64,000 bases of DNA from Litorimonas sp964435725 (GTDB lineage Bacteria > Pseudomonadota > Alphaproteobacteria > Caulobacterales > Maricaulaceae): assembly GCA_964435725.1 (NCBI GenBank), contig CAYTAJ010000001.1, positions 30,127 through 94,126 on the forward strand, given 5' to 3'. Each line of letters starts with the position of its first letter. The first letter of the stretch is position 1. The notes under the pieces are model-generated. The model ran no database searches and had not been told where the DNA came from. It worked only from the letters and a program-made list of their open reading frames with translations. The position numbers were made by a program, and so were the translations under genes. Below are positions 16,285 to 24,654 of this stretch, piece by piece.

Positions 16285-17784
16285 TTACTCAGGTTTATCC
16301 AAAAGACTATCGAGACGTTTCGACAAATCTTCTTTATTGTCTTCGAGCGTTTCGACAATGTCAGTTACGTCGTCCTTTGACTCAGCATCTTCGTCTTTAG
16401 TCTCCGGTTTTAACACATCCCCTAAGCCTGGTTTACGGCGCGGTGCGCCTGCTTCGTAACGTGGGTGTATAAGCTCTCCTGTTTCACCAAAGCTAAAGGT
16501 TAAGCGCCGCCAGTCAGAATCACTGTAATCAAACGCCTCGCCTGAGGGATCCAAATCAGACCAATCAGGATCCAGCGGTGCTGTCGCCGCACGTTCATAC
16601 CACAAGCGCGCATCCGACTTATTGCCGAGATATTCTTCGATTTGTCCCGCCAACTGACAGAGACGCGCCGTTGGTGCATCAGAATCAGAGTCCAAATTCA
16701 AATAAGGCGCTAAAACTGAAAGCGCGCCGACGCCGTCACCCGCGCGTAGCTTTTCTTCCGCTTGTAACATATGCGTTTCTTTATGCGACGGGTTAGATTT
16801 AATGAGCGAGTCGATACGCTTGTTTCGCGTGCGATCTGACTCCCCGGCGATAAGGTCTTGAAATGCGAGAGCCAGAGCCGGATGTGGATTTTTCGCCCAG
16901 GCCTTTTCAATCAATGACGTCGCTTTTTTCGTATCACCCGAAACCTTCAAAAGATTAGCGGCTAAAGCAACAGCGGGGGAGAATTCCGGCGTTTCACTTG
17001 CCGCCTTAACGACCATTTCTGTGGCCAATTTTGTTTCACCACTGTCTGTCAAACGATCCGCCTCTGCAGCGAGTAAAACAGCGCGACGACGGCGTGATAC
17101 ATCTTTATCAATATGTTTGCGGCGTTCCCCTTTTTCCAAGGTGCTTGTTGCGGCCTGCCATTTATAATCCGCCATTTGCGCTTGGAACAAAACATCAAGT
17201 GCCCAACGTGCATTCTTATTGTCGGAATAGGCGAGCTGTGCCTGTTCTATAGCACCGTCCAGGTCCCCCGTTGCCAAAAGATTACGTGCTAAACCATGTT
17301 GCCCCGTAGAGCGCGTTTTATCAGACTCCAGCATAGCTGTGTAATGAGAAAGCGCCTCGGTATTATCCCCGCAGGCTTCGGCGGCTTGGGCACTGACAAT
17401 GCGGCCTAAATCTTCTGAGCTAATGAGATTACGCGCTCGTTCTGCCTTTTTGCGCGCTTTGTTCGCATCCCCGTCAGCCCCAGCCAGAAGCGCGTCTTCC
17501 ATCGCGTCTAAGGCTTGGTTGCGACGACGCAGTCCAACGCCTGATTTAATGCGCGCCGGAATATGCCAGAGCCAAGACAGGAAGGACCAAATCGCAACAA
17601 TGGAGATAGTAAAAGCCGTCGCAAGGAAAATGGTTGCCTGCCAACTGAGTTCTAAACGTTGGCCTGCAAAAAACCGCGCATCTTCAGAAGATGTCAGCGT
17701 GATAAAAGCGTCATCGCCCACATAAAGCATGAGGCCAGCCAAGGCGGCGATAAAAATGAGAATGGCAATTACATATTTTGTCAT
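16285..17784 (-). CDS. hemY: HemY-like membrane protein with tetratricopeptide repeats
   Basis: A 499-residue inner-membrane protein of the HemY_N family: two N-terminal helices (about 5-22 and 48-72, the second followed by SWLWHIPARI) and a long helical-repeat region (about 85-400) with TPR-like units. An acidic, charged tail closes it. It is distinct from protoporphyrinogen oxidase, which shares the symbol in other bacteria. The family sits downstream of hemC-hemD and is thought to assist haem synthesis; the exact activity is unsettled. It ends 6 bases from ccmI, convergent. Confidence 0.82.
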   Translation of the reverse strand: MTKYVIAILIFIAALAGLMLYVGDDAFITLTSSEDARFFAGQRLELSWQATIFLATAFTISIVAIWSFLSWLWHIPARIKSGVGLRRRNQALDAMEDALLAGADGDANKARKKAERARNLISSEDLGRIVSAQAAEACGDNTEALSHYTAMLESDKTRSTGQHGLARNLLATGDLDGAIEQAQLAYSDNKNARWALDVLFQAQMADYKWQAATSTLEKGERRKHIDKDVSRRRRAVLLAAEADRLTDSGETKLATEMVVKAASETPEFSPAVALAANLLKVSGDTKKATSLIEKAWAKNPHPALALAFQDLIAGESDRTRNKRIDSLIKSNPSHKETHMLQAEEKLRAGDGVGALSVLAPYLNLDSDSDAPTARLCQLAGQIEEYLGNKSDARLWYERAATAPLDPDWSDLDPSGEAFDYSDSDWRRLTFSFGETGELIHPRYEAGAPRRKPGLGDVLKPETKDEDAESKDDVTDIVETLEDNKEDLSKRLDSLLDKPE

Positions 17785-17807
17785 GAAATACTTTCGTTTC
17801 GCCTTTT

Positions 17808-18668
17808 CTATTTAGGCGTTTGCACAGCCTCGCGCCAGTCCTGCCCGACTTTCTGAACATCTTCCGGTAAATCATCAAAAATGATTACGGCAGAACGAAG
17901 GTCACCCTTCGCATAAGCCTCAGCCGCTTTTTCGATCATAACCGCAGGCCCATCAACCTCTTGGACTTTTATATGCTTGCTGAATGTACGCGCTAAAAAC
18001 CCTTGTTTAGCAGGCTCTTCCTGAACAGCGGCTAACAAGGCTTCACGCGGAAATACAAGCGGTTCTGACGGCAATAATCCCGCGTCTGCGATTTCTTCTG
18101 TTACTGCGTCAGAGAGTGAGAAAGGTTGAGCCTCTAATGCTGTGACTTCGGTTTTCAAAAGCGCTATTTCGGCTTTGAGATCCGTTATTTGCAACTCAAG
18201 CTTTGACGTATCGAGCCACTCAAAACCATCCTGTTGTACGTTTTGCAGAACCTCTAAAGTCTCGGGATTTATATCGGCCATGCCCGAAACTGGGGCTTTT
18301 TCCAAATTAGTTAAACGCATTTCGATATCTGAGAACTGTGTATCAAAATTTTCGATTTCGGCGCTTTCCGATGTCTGTTGCCTAAGCGTTTGTATTGTTT
18401 TCTTTAGAGCAGCCATGTCTTTGGCATTTTCATCTTTCACATCAGCAATAGCGCGCTCTATTTGTGTTTCAACAGACGAAAAATCCGGTTTCGGCATCAG
18501 ATGCTGTGCGCCAAAGGCCCCGCCGACCGCGCCCAATATAGCCGCCACTAAACCAATGCCTAGAACGGGGATAAATCCCACGCCAGATTTATGATGGGGT
18601 TCAACCATTTCTTCTTCAACCGCCTCAGGCTCAAGATATTCAATGTCTATGTCGTCTGTTTCATTCAT
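17808..18668 (-). CDS. Mitofilin/Mic60-like inner-membrane protein
   Basis: A 286-residue protein with an acidic N-terminus, one glycine-rich membrane helix (about 31-53), coiled-coil stretches (about 65-115 and 150-185) and a C-terminal segment resembling the mitofilin signature (AAEAYAKGDLRSAVIIFDDLPEDVQ). It lies between hemD and hemY, the position where alphaproteobacterial Mic60 homologues, relatives of the mitochondrial cristae protein, are found. The family shapes membrane and binds outer-membrane partners such as BamA. It is shorter than many relatives. The assignment rests on architecture, the C-terminal motif and synteny. Confidence 0.78.
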   Translation of the reverse strand: MNETDDIDIEYLEPEAVEEEMVEPHHKSGVGFIPVLGIGLVAAILGAVGGAFGAQHLMPKPDFSSVETQIERAIADVKDENAKDMAALKKTIQTLRQQTSESAEIENFDTQFSDIEMRLTNLEKAPVSGMADINPETLEVLQNVQQDGFEWLDTSKLELQITDLKAEIALLKTEVTALEAQPFSLSDAVTEEIADAGLLPSEPLVFPREALLAAVQEEPAKQGFLARTFSKHIKVQEVDGPAVMIEKAAEAYAKGDLRSAVIIFDDLPEDVQKVGQDWREAVQTPK

Positions 18669-18684
18669 ACAGGCAGTCTAGGCC

Positions 18685-19395
18685 TCATTGGCTTTCTAAA
18701 TCAAGTTTCAGTCTCGCCATCATGGCCTCTTGATTAGGACGCCCTGCAATGTGCCTATCCTTGACATTAAGCCCGTCTAAGATGTCATCTGTCGCAGTAC
18801 TGATTGAAAGTGTTTTCAATCCCGAAACGTCTTTATCCTTTAGAAGATCACGAAAAGTCCGAGCAGCTAAGGGCGAGTAAAGCGCGACATAATCAAAATC
18901 AGACACATCCAAGTCCGATGAACTAATCGGTGTGGAAGCATAATATTCGATACGCTCCGCATTATATCCAAGTGATTTCAATGTTTCGACGATTTGTCCC
19001 CGAACGTAGCGGCCTGCACAATGGCGCAGGGGTATAGATTGCGGCACAGTCTCACGAATAAGCGCTATGACATCCTGCGCATCCCCTTTAGCAGATGTGA
19101 CCTGCGTAAAGCCATTTTCAACGGCAAGTGCTGCCGTCGCGTCACCGACACACGTCACCGCGAAATCTCGTTCGGTGTGCTTTTCGACAAAGGTTCTTAC
19201 GCCATTACGCGCCGTAAAGATAAGGTGTGTTGAACGCTCAGGGCTGGGAATCGGATCAGAAGAAAACGCAATACTTAATAACGGCGATGAAACCACGTCT
19301 AAGCCAAGCGCTTCAAAATCAGCAGCACTATCGAGACCGCGTGGATGCGATTGAGTTACCCAAATTTTGGACTTCTTTTTCAGGGTCTTATTCAT
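18685..19395 (-). CDS. hemD: Uroporphyrinogen-III synthase HemD
   Basis: HemD closes and inverts hydroxymethylbilane to uroporphyrinogen III. The family is weakly conserved, but this 236-residue protein has the bilobed pattern (IWVTQSHPRGLD at the start; FTARNGVRTF; CVGDATAALA; HCAGRYVRGQIVETL; VALYSPLAARTF). I start at the ATG at 19395, which overlaps the hemC stop by 8 bases, rather than the longer frame to 19431. Co-transcribed with hemC. Confidence 0.85.
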   Translation of the reverse strand: MNKTLKKKSKIWVTQSHPRGLDSAADFEALGLDVVSSPLLSIAFSSDPIPSPERSTHLIFTARNGVRTFVEKHTERDFAVTCVGDATAALAVENGFTQVTSAKGDAQDVIALIRETVPQSIPLRHCAGRYVRGQIVETLKSLGYNAERIEYYASTPISSSDLDVSDFDYVALYSPLAARTFRDLLKDKDVSGLKTLSISTATDDILDGLNVKDRHIAGRPNQEAMMARLKLDLESQ

Positions 19396-20317
19396 CCCAT
19401 ATGATATTCTCACCGGCTGCGGCGCGAACATTTTGACCTAACCGATATCCCAAATCATAAGCTTCGATCAATGTCGTCAAAGCGACTGTATCCTCCGCCC
19501 CGAAGCGTAATGAGCCATCTTTAGCAACAACCTCGCCTCTGAAAACCATAGTGGAACCGTCCCAAACCGCGAGCGCTGCTATCGGTGTTCGGCACGACCC
19601 GTCCAGTGCGCGAAGAAAAGCGCGTTCCGCTGTGATGGCCATTTCCGATGCTTTGCAATTAAGCGGCGCAATCAATGCTTTCGCTTTTTCATCAGATTTG
19701 CGAATTTCGATTCCTATTGCACCCTGAGCAGGGGCAGGCAGCATATCCTCTGTCGAAATGGCTTCCGTGATGACGTCTTCTTGCTCCAAGCGTTTCAGAC
19801 CCGCACAAGCCAAGAAGGTCGCGTCGCAAACCCCATCTGCGAGTTTTTGCAAACGCGTGCCCACATTGCCGCGCAAGAGGCAATATTCGATATCAGGCCG
19901 CATCGCTGAGAGCTGCGCCCGCCGTCTTATGGACGCCGTGCCAACCAAGGCCCCTTGGGGCAAATCTTCAAGTTTACCATATGTGTTTGAAATGAAGGCA
20001 TCACGTGGATCTTCTCTGGGTAAAATCGCGGTGATTTCCAAACTCTCCTGACCGACGGTTGGTACATCTTTCATTGAGTGCACGGCCAAATCAATTTCGC
20101 CTTGAATAAGGGCCTCTTCCAGCTCTTTTGTAAAAAGACCTTTGCCGCCAAAAGCACTCAAATGGCCTTTTAAGCGATCACCGGATGTTTTCAGGATTTT
20201 TATAGGAAAAGCCTCAAGCCCCAAACCTGAATTTTCCACGAGTAGGCGTTGTACCAAATTGGCTTGATAGAGCGCCAAAGGCGACCCACGCGTTCCGATT
20301 GTTAAGCTCTGTTGCAT
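19388..20317 (-). CDS. hemC: Porphobilinogen deaminase HemC (hydroxymethylbilane synthase)
   Basis: HemC polymerises four porphobilinogens into hydroxymethylbilane. The 309-residue enzyme carries IGTRGSPLALYQA at the start, HSMKDVPT near residue 80 and GSCRTPIAALA near 240, whose cysteine holds the dipyrromethane primer. It leads the minus-strand run hemC-hemD-Mic60-hemY and is divergent from tsaD with only about 60 bases between the start codons, which must hold both promoters. Confidence 0.96.
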   Translation of the reverse strand: MQQSLTIGTRGSPLALYQANLVQRLLVENSGLGLEAFPIKILKTSGDRLKGHLSAFGGKGLFTKELEEALIQGEIDLAVHSMKDVPTVGQESLEITAILPREDPRDAFISNTYGKLEDLPQGALVGTASIRRRAQLSAMRPDIEYCLLRGNVGTRLQKLADGVCDATFLACAGLKRLEQEDVITEAISTEDMLPAPAQGAIGIEIRKSDEKAKALIAPLNCKASEMAITAERAFLRALDGSCRTPIAALAVWDGSTMVFRGEVVAKDGSLRFGAEDTVALTTLIEAYDLGYRLGQNVRAAAGENIIWDE

Positions 20318-20376
20318 CCCTGACCAACTACCCTTATCTCTCTTGCGTGACCACAGTTATTTCGGATTTTGACGCC

Positions 20377-21474
20377 ATGCCAGCCGCACCTTTTCTCGTT
20401 TTGGGGATTGAATCCAGCTGCGATGAAACAGCAGCGTCCGTATTGCGATATACCAACGACGATACGGTAGAAATTCTGTCGTCTATCATTTCAAGCCAAG
20501 ATGAAGCGCATGCGCCTTTTGGCGGCGTTGTGCCAGAAATCGCCGCCCGTGCGCATATGCAGAAAATTGAAAATATTGTCGAGAAATCTGTCCTGCAAGC
20601 CGAGGTCGATTATACCGACCTGGCCGGTATTGCGGCAACGTCCGGTCCCGGTTTAATAGGCGGCGTTATTTCCGGATTATTGGCGGCAAAAGGTTTAGCC
20701 TTGTCGCTGGACTTGCCCCTTCTGTCTGTGAACCATTTGGAAGGTCATGCCCTGTCCCCGCGGCTCGCAGCCCCTTGCGCCTTTCCTTACCTCTTACTGC
20801 TTGTGTCCGGCGGCCATACACAACTTTTATCCGTGAACGGCCTCGGAGATTACACCCGACTCGGCAGTACGGTGGATGATGCGGCAGGTGAAGCCTTTGA
20901 CAAATCGGCCAAAGTCATGGGATTGGGGTTTCCCGGTGGACCACGCGTCGAAGAATGGGCCAAGAAAGGCGATGCTTACGCTTTTGACCTCCCCAGACCT
21001 TTTCGTGGAAAAGATCATGCTGATTTTTCTTTCGCCGGACTGAAAACAGCCGTCGCCCGCGCTTGGGAGAAGAGCGATAAAACGGACAAAGCGAAAGCTG
21101 ATTTATGTGCGAGCCTTCAACGCGCAATTGGCGATGTGATGGCCGAACGTACAGAACGCGCGATTGATATGTTTAAAGGCCTTCACGGTGATGACGCGAA
21201 ACGCTTCGTCGTTGCCGGTGGTGTGGCCGCTAATAAAGAGTTGCGCGCGCGGTTGACGGATGTGTGTGATACCCACGGCCTATCCCTTCTCGCGCCGCCC
21301 TTAAAGTTCTGCACAGATAATGCCGCCATGATTGCGCTCGCCGGGGCGGCGCGTTTGGCCACGGGCGACACCGACCCTCTGGACGCCAAAGCCCGTCCCC
21401 GATGGCCTCTCGACAAAGAAGCCGCCAATTCCAATCCGGCTAGCGGGTTTGGTAAGAAAGGCCCTAAATCTTGA
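20377..21474 (+). CDS. tsaD: tRNA N6-adenosine threonylcarbamoyltransferase TsaD
   Basis: TsaD transfers the threonylcarbamoyl group from TsaB/TsaE-activated intermediates to A37 of ANN-decoding tRNAs. The 365-residue product opens with LGIESSCDETAA, then the metal-binding HLEGH, SGGHTQLL and the later VAGGVAANKELR. The frame is open back to 20299, but the ATG at 20377 matches the family start. It sits divergent to hemC, as in many Alphaproteobacteria, and overlaps gpsA by 4 bases. Confidence 0.95.
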   Translation: MPAAPFLVLGIESSCDETAASVLRYTNDDTVEILSSIISSQDEAHAPFGGVVPEIAARAHMQKIENIVEKSVLQAEVDYTDLAGIAATSGPGLIGGVISGLLAAKGLALSLDLPLLSVNHLEGHALSPRLAAPCAFPYLLLLVSGGHTQLLSVNGLGDYTRLGSTVDDAAGEAFDKSAKVMGLGFPGGPRVEEWAKKGDAYAFDLPRPFRGKDHADFSFAGLKTAVARAWEKSDKTDKAKADLCASLQRAIGDVMAERTERAIDMFKGLHGDDAKRFVVAGGVAANKELRARLTDVCDTHGLSLLAPPLKFCTDNAAMIALAGAARLATGDTDPLDAKARPRWPLDKEAANSNPASGFGKKGPKS

Positions 21475-22478
21475 CCCATAACTTTCAAAAATTTGGCGTT
21501 ATTGGCGCCGGTGCTTGGGGCACAGCGCTTGCGCAAAGCTTGGCCATAGGCGGACGTGATGTGCAGCTCTGGGCCTATGAAGATGAGGTCGTGGATGCCA
21601 TTAATAACCGGCAAGAAAACACAATATTTCTCCCAGATGTAACCCTATCGAAGGCTATCACGGCAACGACAGACCTACACAGCCTTGTGGAATGCGACGC
21701 TCTTCTATCTGTTGTTCCGGCCCAATTCACGCGCCAAACTTTATCAGCTTTGAAAGACGAAAAAGGCCTTTCTGGTAAGCCTGTGGTTTTATGCTCTAAA
21801 GGTATTGAAATCAGCTCTCGAAAATTCATGTCAGATGTTCTGGTAGAGACTTTGCGACAAACTGTAACAGCCGTTCTATCAGGCCCAAGTTTTGCTATTG
21901 ATGTTGCCAAAGGCTTACCCACAGCCGTGACGCTCGCTTGTGAAGACGCCGAAATTGGTGAAGCTTTGGTCAAGGCCGTCGCCGCGCCAACATTCCGTCC
22001 TTATTTGGCGACGGACGTTTTGGGCGCAGAAATTGGCGGTGCCGTCAAAAATGTTCTGGCTATTGCGTGCGGTATGGTCCTTGGCATGGGTTTAGGCCGC
22101 TCTGCTCATGCCGCCATTATTGCCCGGGGCTTTGCAGAGATGCGGCGCCTCGGGAAAGCCCTAGGCTGCAACCCTGAAACTTTGACGGGGCTTTGTGGCA
22201 TGGGGGATCTTGTTTTAACCTGTTCAAGCGAGCTTTCTCGAAATATGTCCTGCGGACTGGCTCTTGGCCGGGGTGAGTCCCTTGACGATATCCTCAATGC
22301 ACGAAACAGTGTCACGGAAGGCGTGGCCACAGCCCCAGCCCTCAAACAAATGGCAGAGGAACACGGCGTTGATATGCCGATTTGTTCCGCTGTTGCAGAT
22401 ATATTATCTGGCGATATGGATGTTCAGTCTGTTCTTACGTCTCTTATGTCGCGTGACTATAAATCCGAGTTATCATAA
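21471..22478 (+). CDS. gpsA: Glycerol-3-phosphate dehydrogenase [NAD(P)+] GpsA
   Basis: GpsA reduces dihydroxyacetone phosphate to sn-glycerol-3-phosphate for phospholipid synthesis. The 335-residue enzyme has the Rossmann motif GVIGAGAWGTALA at 8-20, VPAQFTR, LSGPSFA and the active-site stretch GAVKNVLAIACG. The only plausible start is a TTG at 21471 whose bases also form the tsaD stop (TTGA), implying translational coupling. Confidence 0.95.
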   Translation: MTHNFQKFGVIGAGAWGTALAQSLAIGGRDVQLWAYEDEVVDAINNRQENTIFLPDVTLSKAITATTDLHSLVECDALLSVVPAQFTRQTLSALKDEKGLSGKPVVLCSKGIEISSRKFMSDVLVETLRQTVTAVLSGPSFAIDVAKGLPTAVTLACEDAEIGEALVKAVAAPTFRPYLATDVLGAEIGGAVKNVLAIACGMVLGMGLGRSAHAAIIARGFAEMRRLGKALGCNPETLTGLCGMGDLVLTCSSELSRNMSCGLALGRGESLDDILNARNSVTEGVATAPALKQMAEEHGVDMPICSAVADILSGDMDVQSVLTSLMSRDYKSELS

Positions 22479-22505
22479 ATTCTGATTGCTTCATTAGATA
22501 ACAAA

Positions 22506-22533
22506 AAAGCGGCGGATTTTCATCCGCCGCTTT
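22506..22533. terminator. Rho-independent terminator between convergent gpsA and the DUF2853 gene
   Basis: A 12-base perfect stem (AAAGCGGCGGAT / ATCCGCCGCTTT) with a TTTC loop. An upstream A run (22503-22508) becomes a U run for the minus-strand transcript, so it is strong for the DUF2853 gene and serviceable for gpsA. Confidence 0.88.
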
Positions 22534-22558
22534 AGCCCACATAGAAAATCTATGAGCC

Positions 22559-22900
22559 CTATTTATAAACGCTCTCTTTTTTGAAGTGTTTTGCCAGTAG
22601 GTAATACACAACAGCGCGATATTTTGTGCGCTCTGAGCGACCATACTGATCCATTACAGAGTCAATAGCCGCATCAAGGTCGGCGCTATCCTTCAATCCC
22701 AATTTTTTGATAAGGAAATTATTTTTCACAGTTTCCAGCTCGCTTTTGTCAGAGGCAGAAACAGTTGACGCATCGCGGTTATAGATTGATGGTCCACATC
22801 CGATTGTTACCTTTTTTAAGAAGTCCATATCAGGTGTCACACCGATTTTATCTTTCAAATCCGCTGCGTATTTTTCGATTAATTCATCACGTTTGCTCAT
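22559..22900 (-). CDS. DUF2853 family protein
   Basis: A 113-residue soluble protein matching the DUF2853 family end to end: RDELIEKYAADLKDK, the glycine/proline turn GCGPSIYN, SDKSELETVKNNFLIKKLG, and the closing KYRAVVYYLLAKHFKKES. It is helical and lysine-rich, with no membrane segment. The function is unknown. A good ribosome-binding site (GGAGG, within GGGGAGGAAAACC) precedes the ATG. It is the last gene of a minus-strand group. Confidence 0.9.
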   Translation of the reverse strand: MSKRDELIEKYAADLKDKIGVTPDMDFLKKVTIGCGPSIYNRDASTVSASDKSELETVKNNFLIKKLGLKDSADLDAAIDSVMDQYGRSERTKYRAVVYYLLAKHFKKESVYK

Positions 22901-23015
22901 GGTTTTCCTCCCCGTACGTGTTCAAGTATGATTATTCAGCCTTAGTAAGAATATGCTGAATGTATTATGAATAGAACACTGAGGTATTTTTCGAAAGACA
23001 ATTCTCGAAATATAT

Positions 23016-23348
23016 CTAGAGGCTTTCAAAAGCCTTCTTTGTCAACACTTCTAGTTCGTCCAAAGGAATTTGCTCAACTGTCTTGAAGTTAAAGCACGAC
23101 TTGCCTTGCATGCGTTTTTTCAGTTCGTCTGAAATCTCTGACAGTAATTCAGGATGACAATATACTGGGAATAAATGAAAGCTTGTATAGCTCTTTTTGA
23201 TCTGTGCAGCCGCAAACATTTGTGCTTTTGAACCTGAGATAGCTTCGTCTAAATAGTAATTTTTCTCATTATCATGTTTTAAAATAAGCTTATCAGCATA
23301 TGGCTCTAACAGGCCTTTCAGAACAACAAATACGGTATTCTCCGACAT
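23016..23348 (-). CDS. DUF1801/YdhG-like small protein
   Basis: A 110-residue soluble protein. The central AAAQIKKSYTSFHLFPVY and SDELKKRMQGKSCFNF resemble the DUF1801 (YdhG/iron-chaperone-like) fold. I use the ATG at 23348, with GGGAG upstream, rather than a GTG two codons earlier. That leaves a 2-base gap after the membrane-protein gene, so the two are one transcript. Function unknown. Confidence 0.65.
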   Translation of the reverse strand: MSENTVFVVLKGLLEPYADKLILKHDNEKNYYLDEAISGSKAQMFAAAQIKKSYTSFHLFPVYCHPELLSEISDELKKRMQGKSCFNFKTVEQIPLDELEVLTKKAFESL

Positions 23349-23350
23349 TC

Positions 23351-23698
23351 TCACTCTCCCTTAATTTTTGAAAAGCGTGATGCTGCATATGCAGATATGG
23401 CAATCAGAATAAATGCCGTAGGTACAAACCAAATTGGATGCTTGAATGTGAAAACATTTACAAGCGATAGACCGAAAAGAAGCACACCTATGATAAACGG
23501 AAAATAGGCTTTCTGTCCGATTTTCACGCTAACCCATCCACCAATAAATGTCGCAAAAGCCAAGGCTATAACCGCCCCGATAAAGAGTGTATGTCCTGAT
23601 GTGACCGTGTGTGTCACCATTTCAATAATGGCGATACACAATCCACCAACAAAAACACCTGCGATAACCGCTATTATATTTCTCAACCAACTTGGCAT
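23351..23698 (-). CDS. Four-helix membrane protein of unknown function
   Basis: A 115-residue protein with four hydrophobic segments (about 5-26, 36-57, 65-83, 88-107), joined by short loops, ending in a basic tail (SRFSKIKGE). It carries GGWVSVKIG between helices two and three. No family recognised. It is followed at once by the DUF1801-like gene, and both lie behind an AraC-type regulator. Confidence 0.65.
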   Translation of the reverse strand: MPSWLRNIIAVIAGVFVGGLCIAIIEMVTHTVTSGHTLFIGAVIALAFATFIGGWVSVKIGQKAYFPFIIGVLLFGLSLVNVFTFKHPIWFVPTAFILIAISAYAASRFSKIKGE

Positions 23699-23773
23699 AA
23701 AATCCTCCCTGTTGTGATATAGCTAACACATGTCCGAATTAAAAATCTTGTAAAAATCGGAACTCTTCGATTC

Positions 23774-24580
23774 TTATGATTGGTTTTCTACGAAATGCGG
23801 GGCTTTATCAGCAACGAATGAGGATAAACTTTGCTGAAAATAGGTTCTTGGTGACGTCCCTGAGAAGCGTCTAAATTCAGATGACATATGAGCTTGGTCT
23901 GTAAACCCATATTCGAAAGCTGTATCAACAAGACGTCGGTTATTTTGATTTTCAGATAAGAGACTATCAAAACGATGAAGTTGGAGCCATAACTTCGGCC
24001 CTATACCCAACTTGGATTGAAAACGCTTTCTCAGACCTCGGCTGGACAAACCATAAAAGGCGGCAAGAGAATCAACGCGCCAAGCTGTTGCTGACATATA
24101 ATCCCTTTCAGGCAGGATAAGAGGGACGGTATCAATGAGCTTCTTCTTAAGCCATGAAGATAAATACGAAATCGCTTCATGCTCTGTTTTACATGAAAGC
24201 ATTCTGTCACGAATATACTGAAATTCGGACCCTAACAAATCATTGAGCGGTATTGGGGCAGAAATGTCAGACTGATGAAAACATTTAAAGAGAACTTGCG
24301 CCGCAGCCGGACTTAGCCGTGCACCAATAAGGTTTAACTCTCCGGTGGTTTTAGCAAAACGTGGTGCCGCCTGAATAGGCGTCACCCATCCTTCATAATA
24401 CGAGTAAACTGTAGCGTCTTTGTTTTCTTTCCATGCGTGATAACCGGAAAGACTTATAACCAATTCAACATATGGCTTAGGTAGTCCGATGTTAAAGCCA
24501 ATCGTCTTCCCCTTAAAGGCCCAGAACTCAACCACCTTCCCTAACAATTCATTGGGTGGAGGTTGTATCAGCATCTTCAT
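23774..24580 (-). CDS. AraC family transcriptional regulator
   Basis: A 268-residue regulator. The C-terminal 100 residues form the double helix-turn-helix of the AraC family (DSLAAFYGLSSRGLRKRFQ; then AFEYGFTDQAHMSSEFRRF and GTSPRTYFQ). The N-terminal half (PNELLGKVVEFWAFKG, LNLIGARLSPAAAQVLF) resembles the ligand-binding part of AraC proteins that lack the classic cupin. The co-directional membrane-protein gene 75 bases downstream is a natural target; this is inference. Confidence 0.85.
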   Translation of the reverse strand: MKMLIQPPPNELLGKVVEFWAFKGKTIGFNIGLPKPYVELVISLSGYHAWKENKDATVYSYYEGWVTPIQAAPRFAKTTGELNLIGARLSPAAAQVLFKCFHQSDISAPIPLNDLLGSEFQYIRDRMLSCKTEHEAISYLSSWLKKKLIDTVPLILPERDYMSATAWRVDSLAAFYGLSSRGLRKRFQSKLGIGPKLWLQLHRFDSLLSENQNNRRLVDTAFEYGFTDQAHMSSEFRRFSGTSPRTYFQQSLSSFVADKAPHFVENQS

Positions 24581-24654
24581 CTAGTTACGTTAGACCAAAT
24601 TCCACTAATCTCAAAATTCAGATTGAGGCAATCCTAACACTCAATAATAGATTG

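Noticed and set aside
16285..17784. Protoporphyrinogen oxidase (the other HemY)
   Set aside because: No FAD-binding motif; two N-terminal helices and TPR-like repeats instead.
24607..24654. Possible terminator hairpins after the von Willebrand gene
   Set aside because: Stems are 5-6 bases with long loops and no T run; not convincing.
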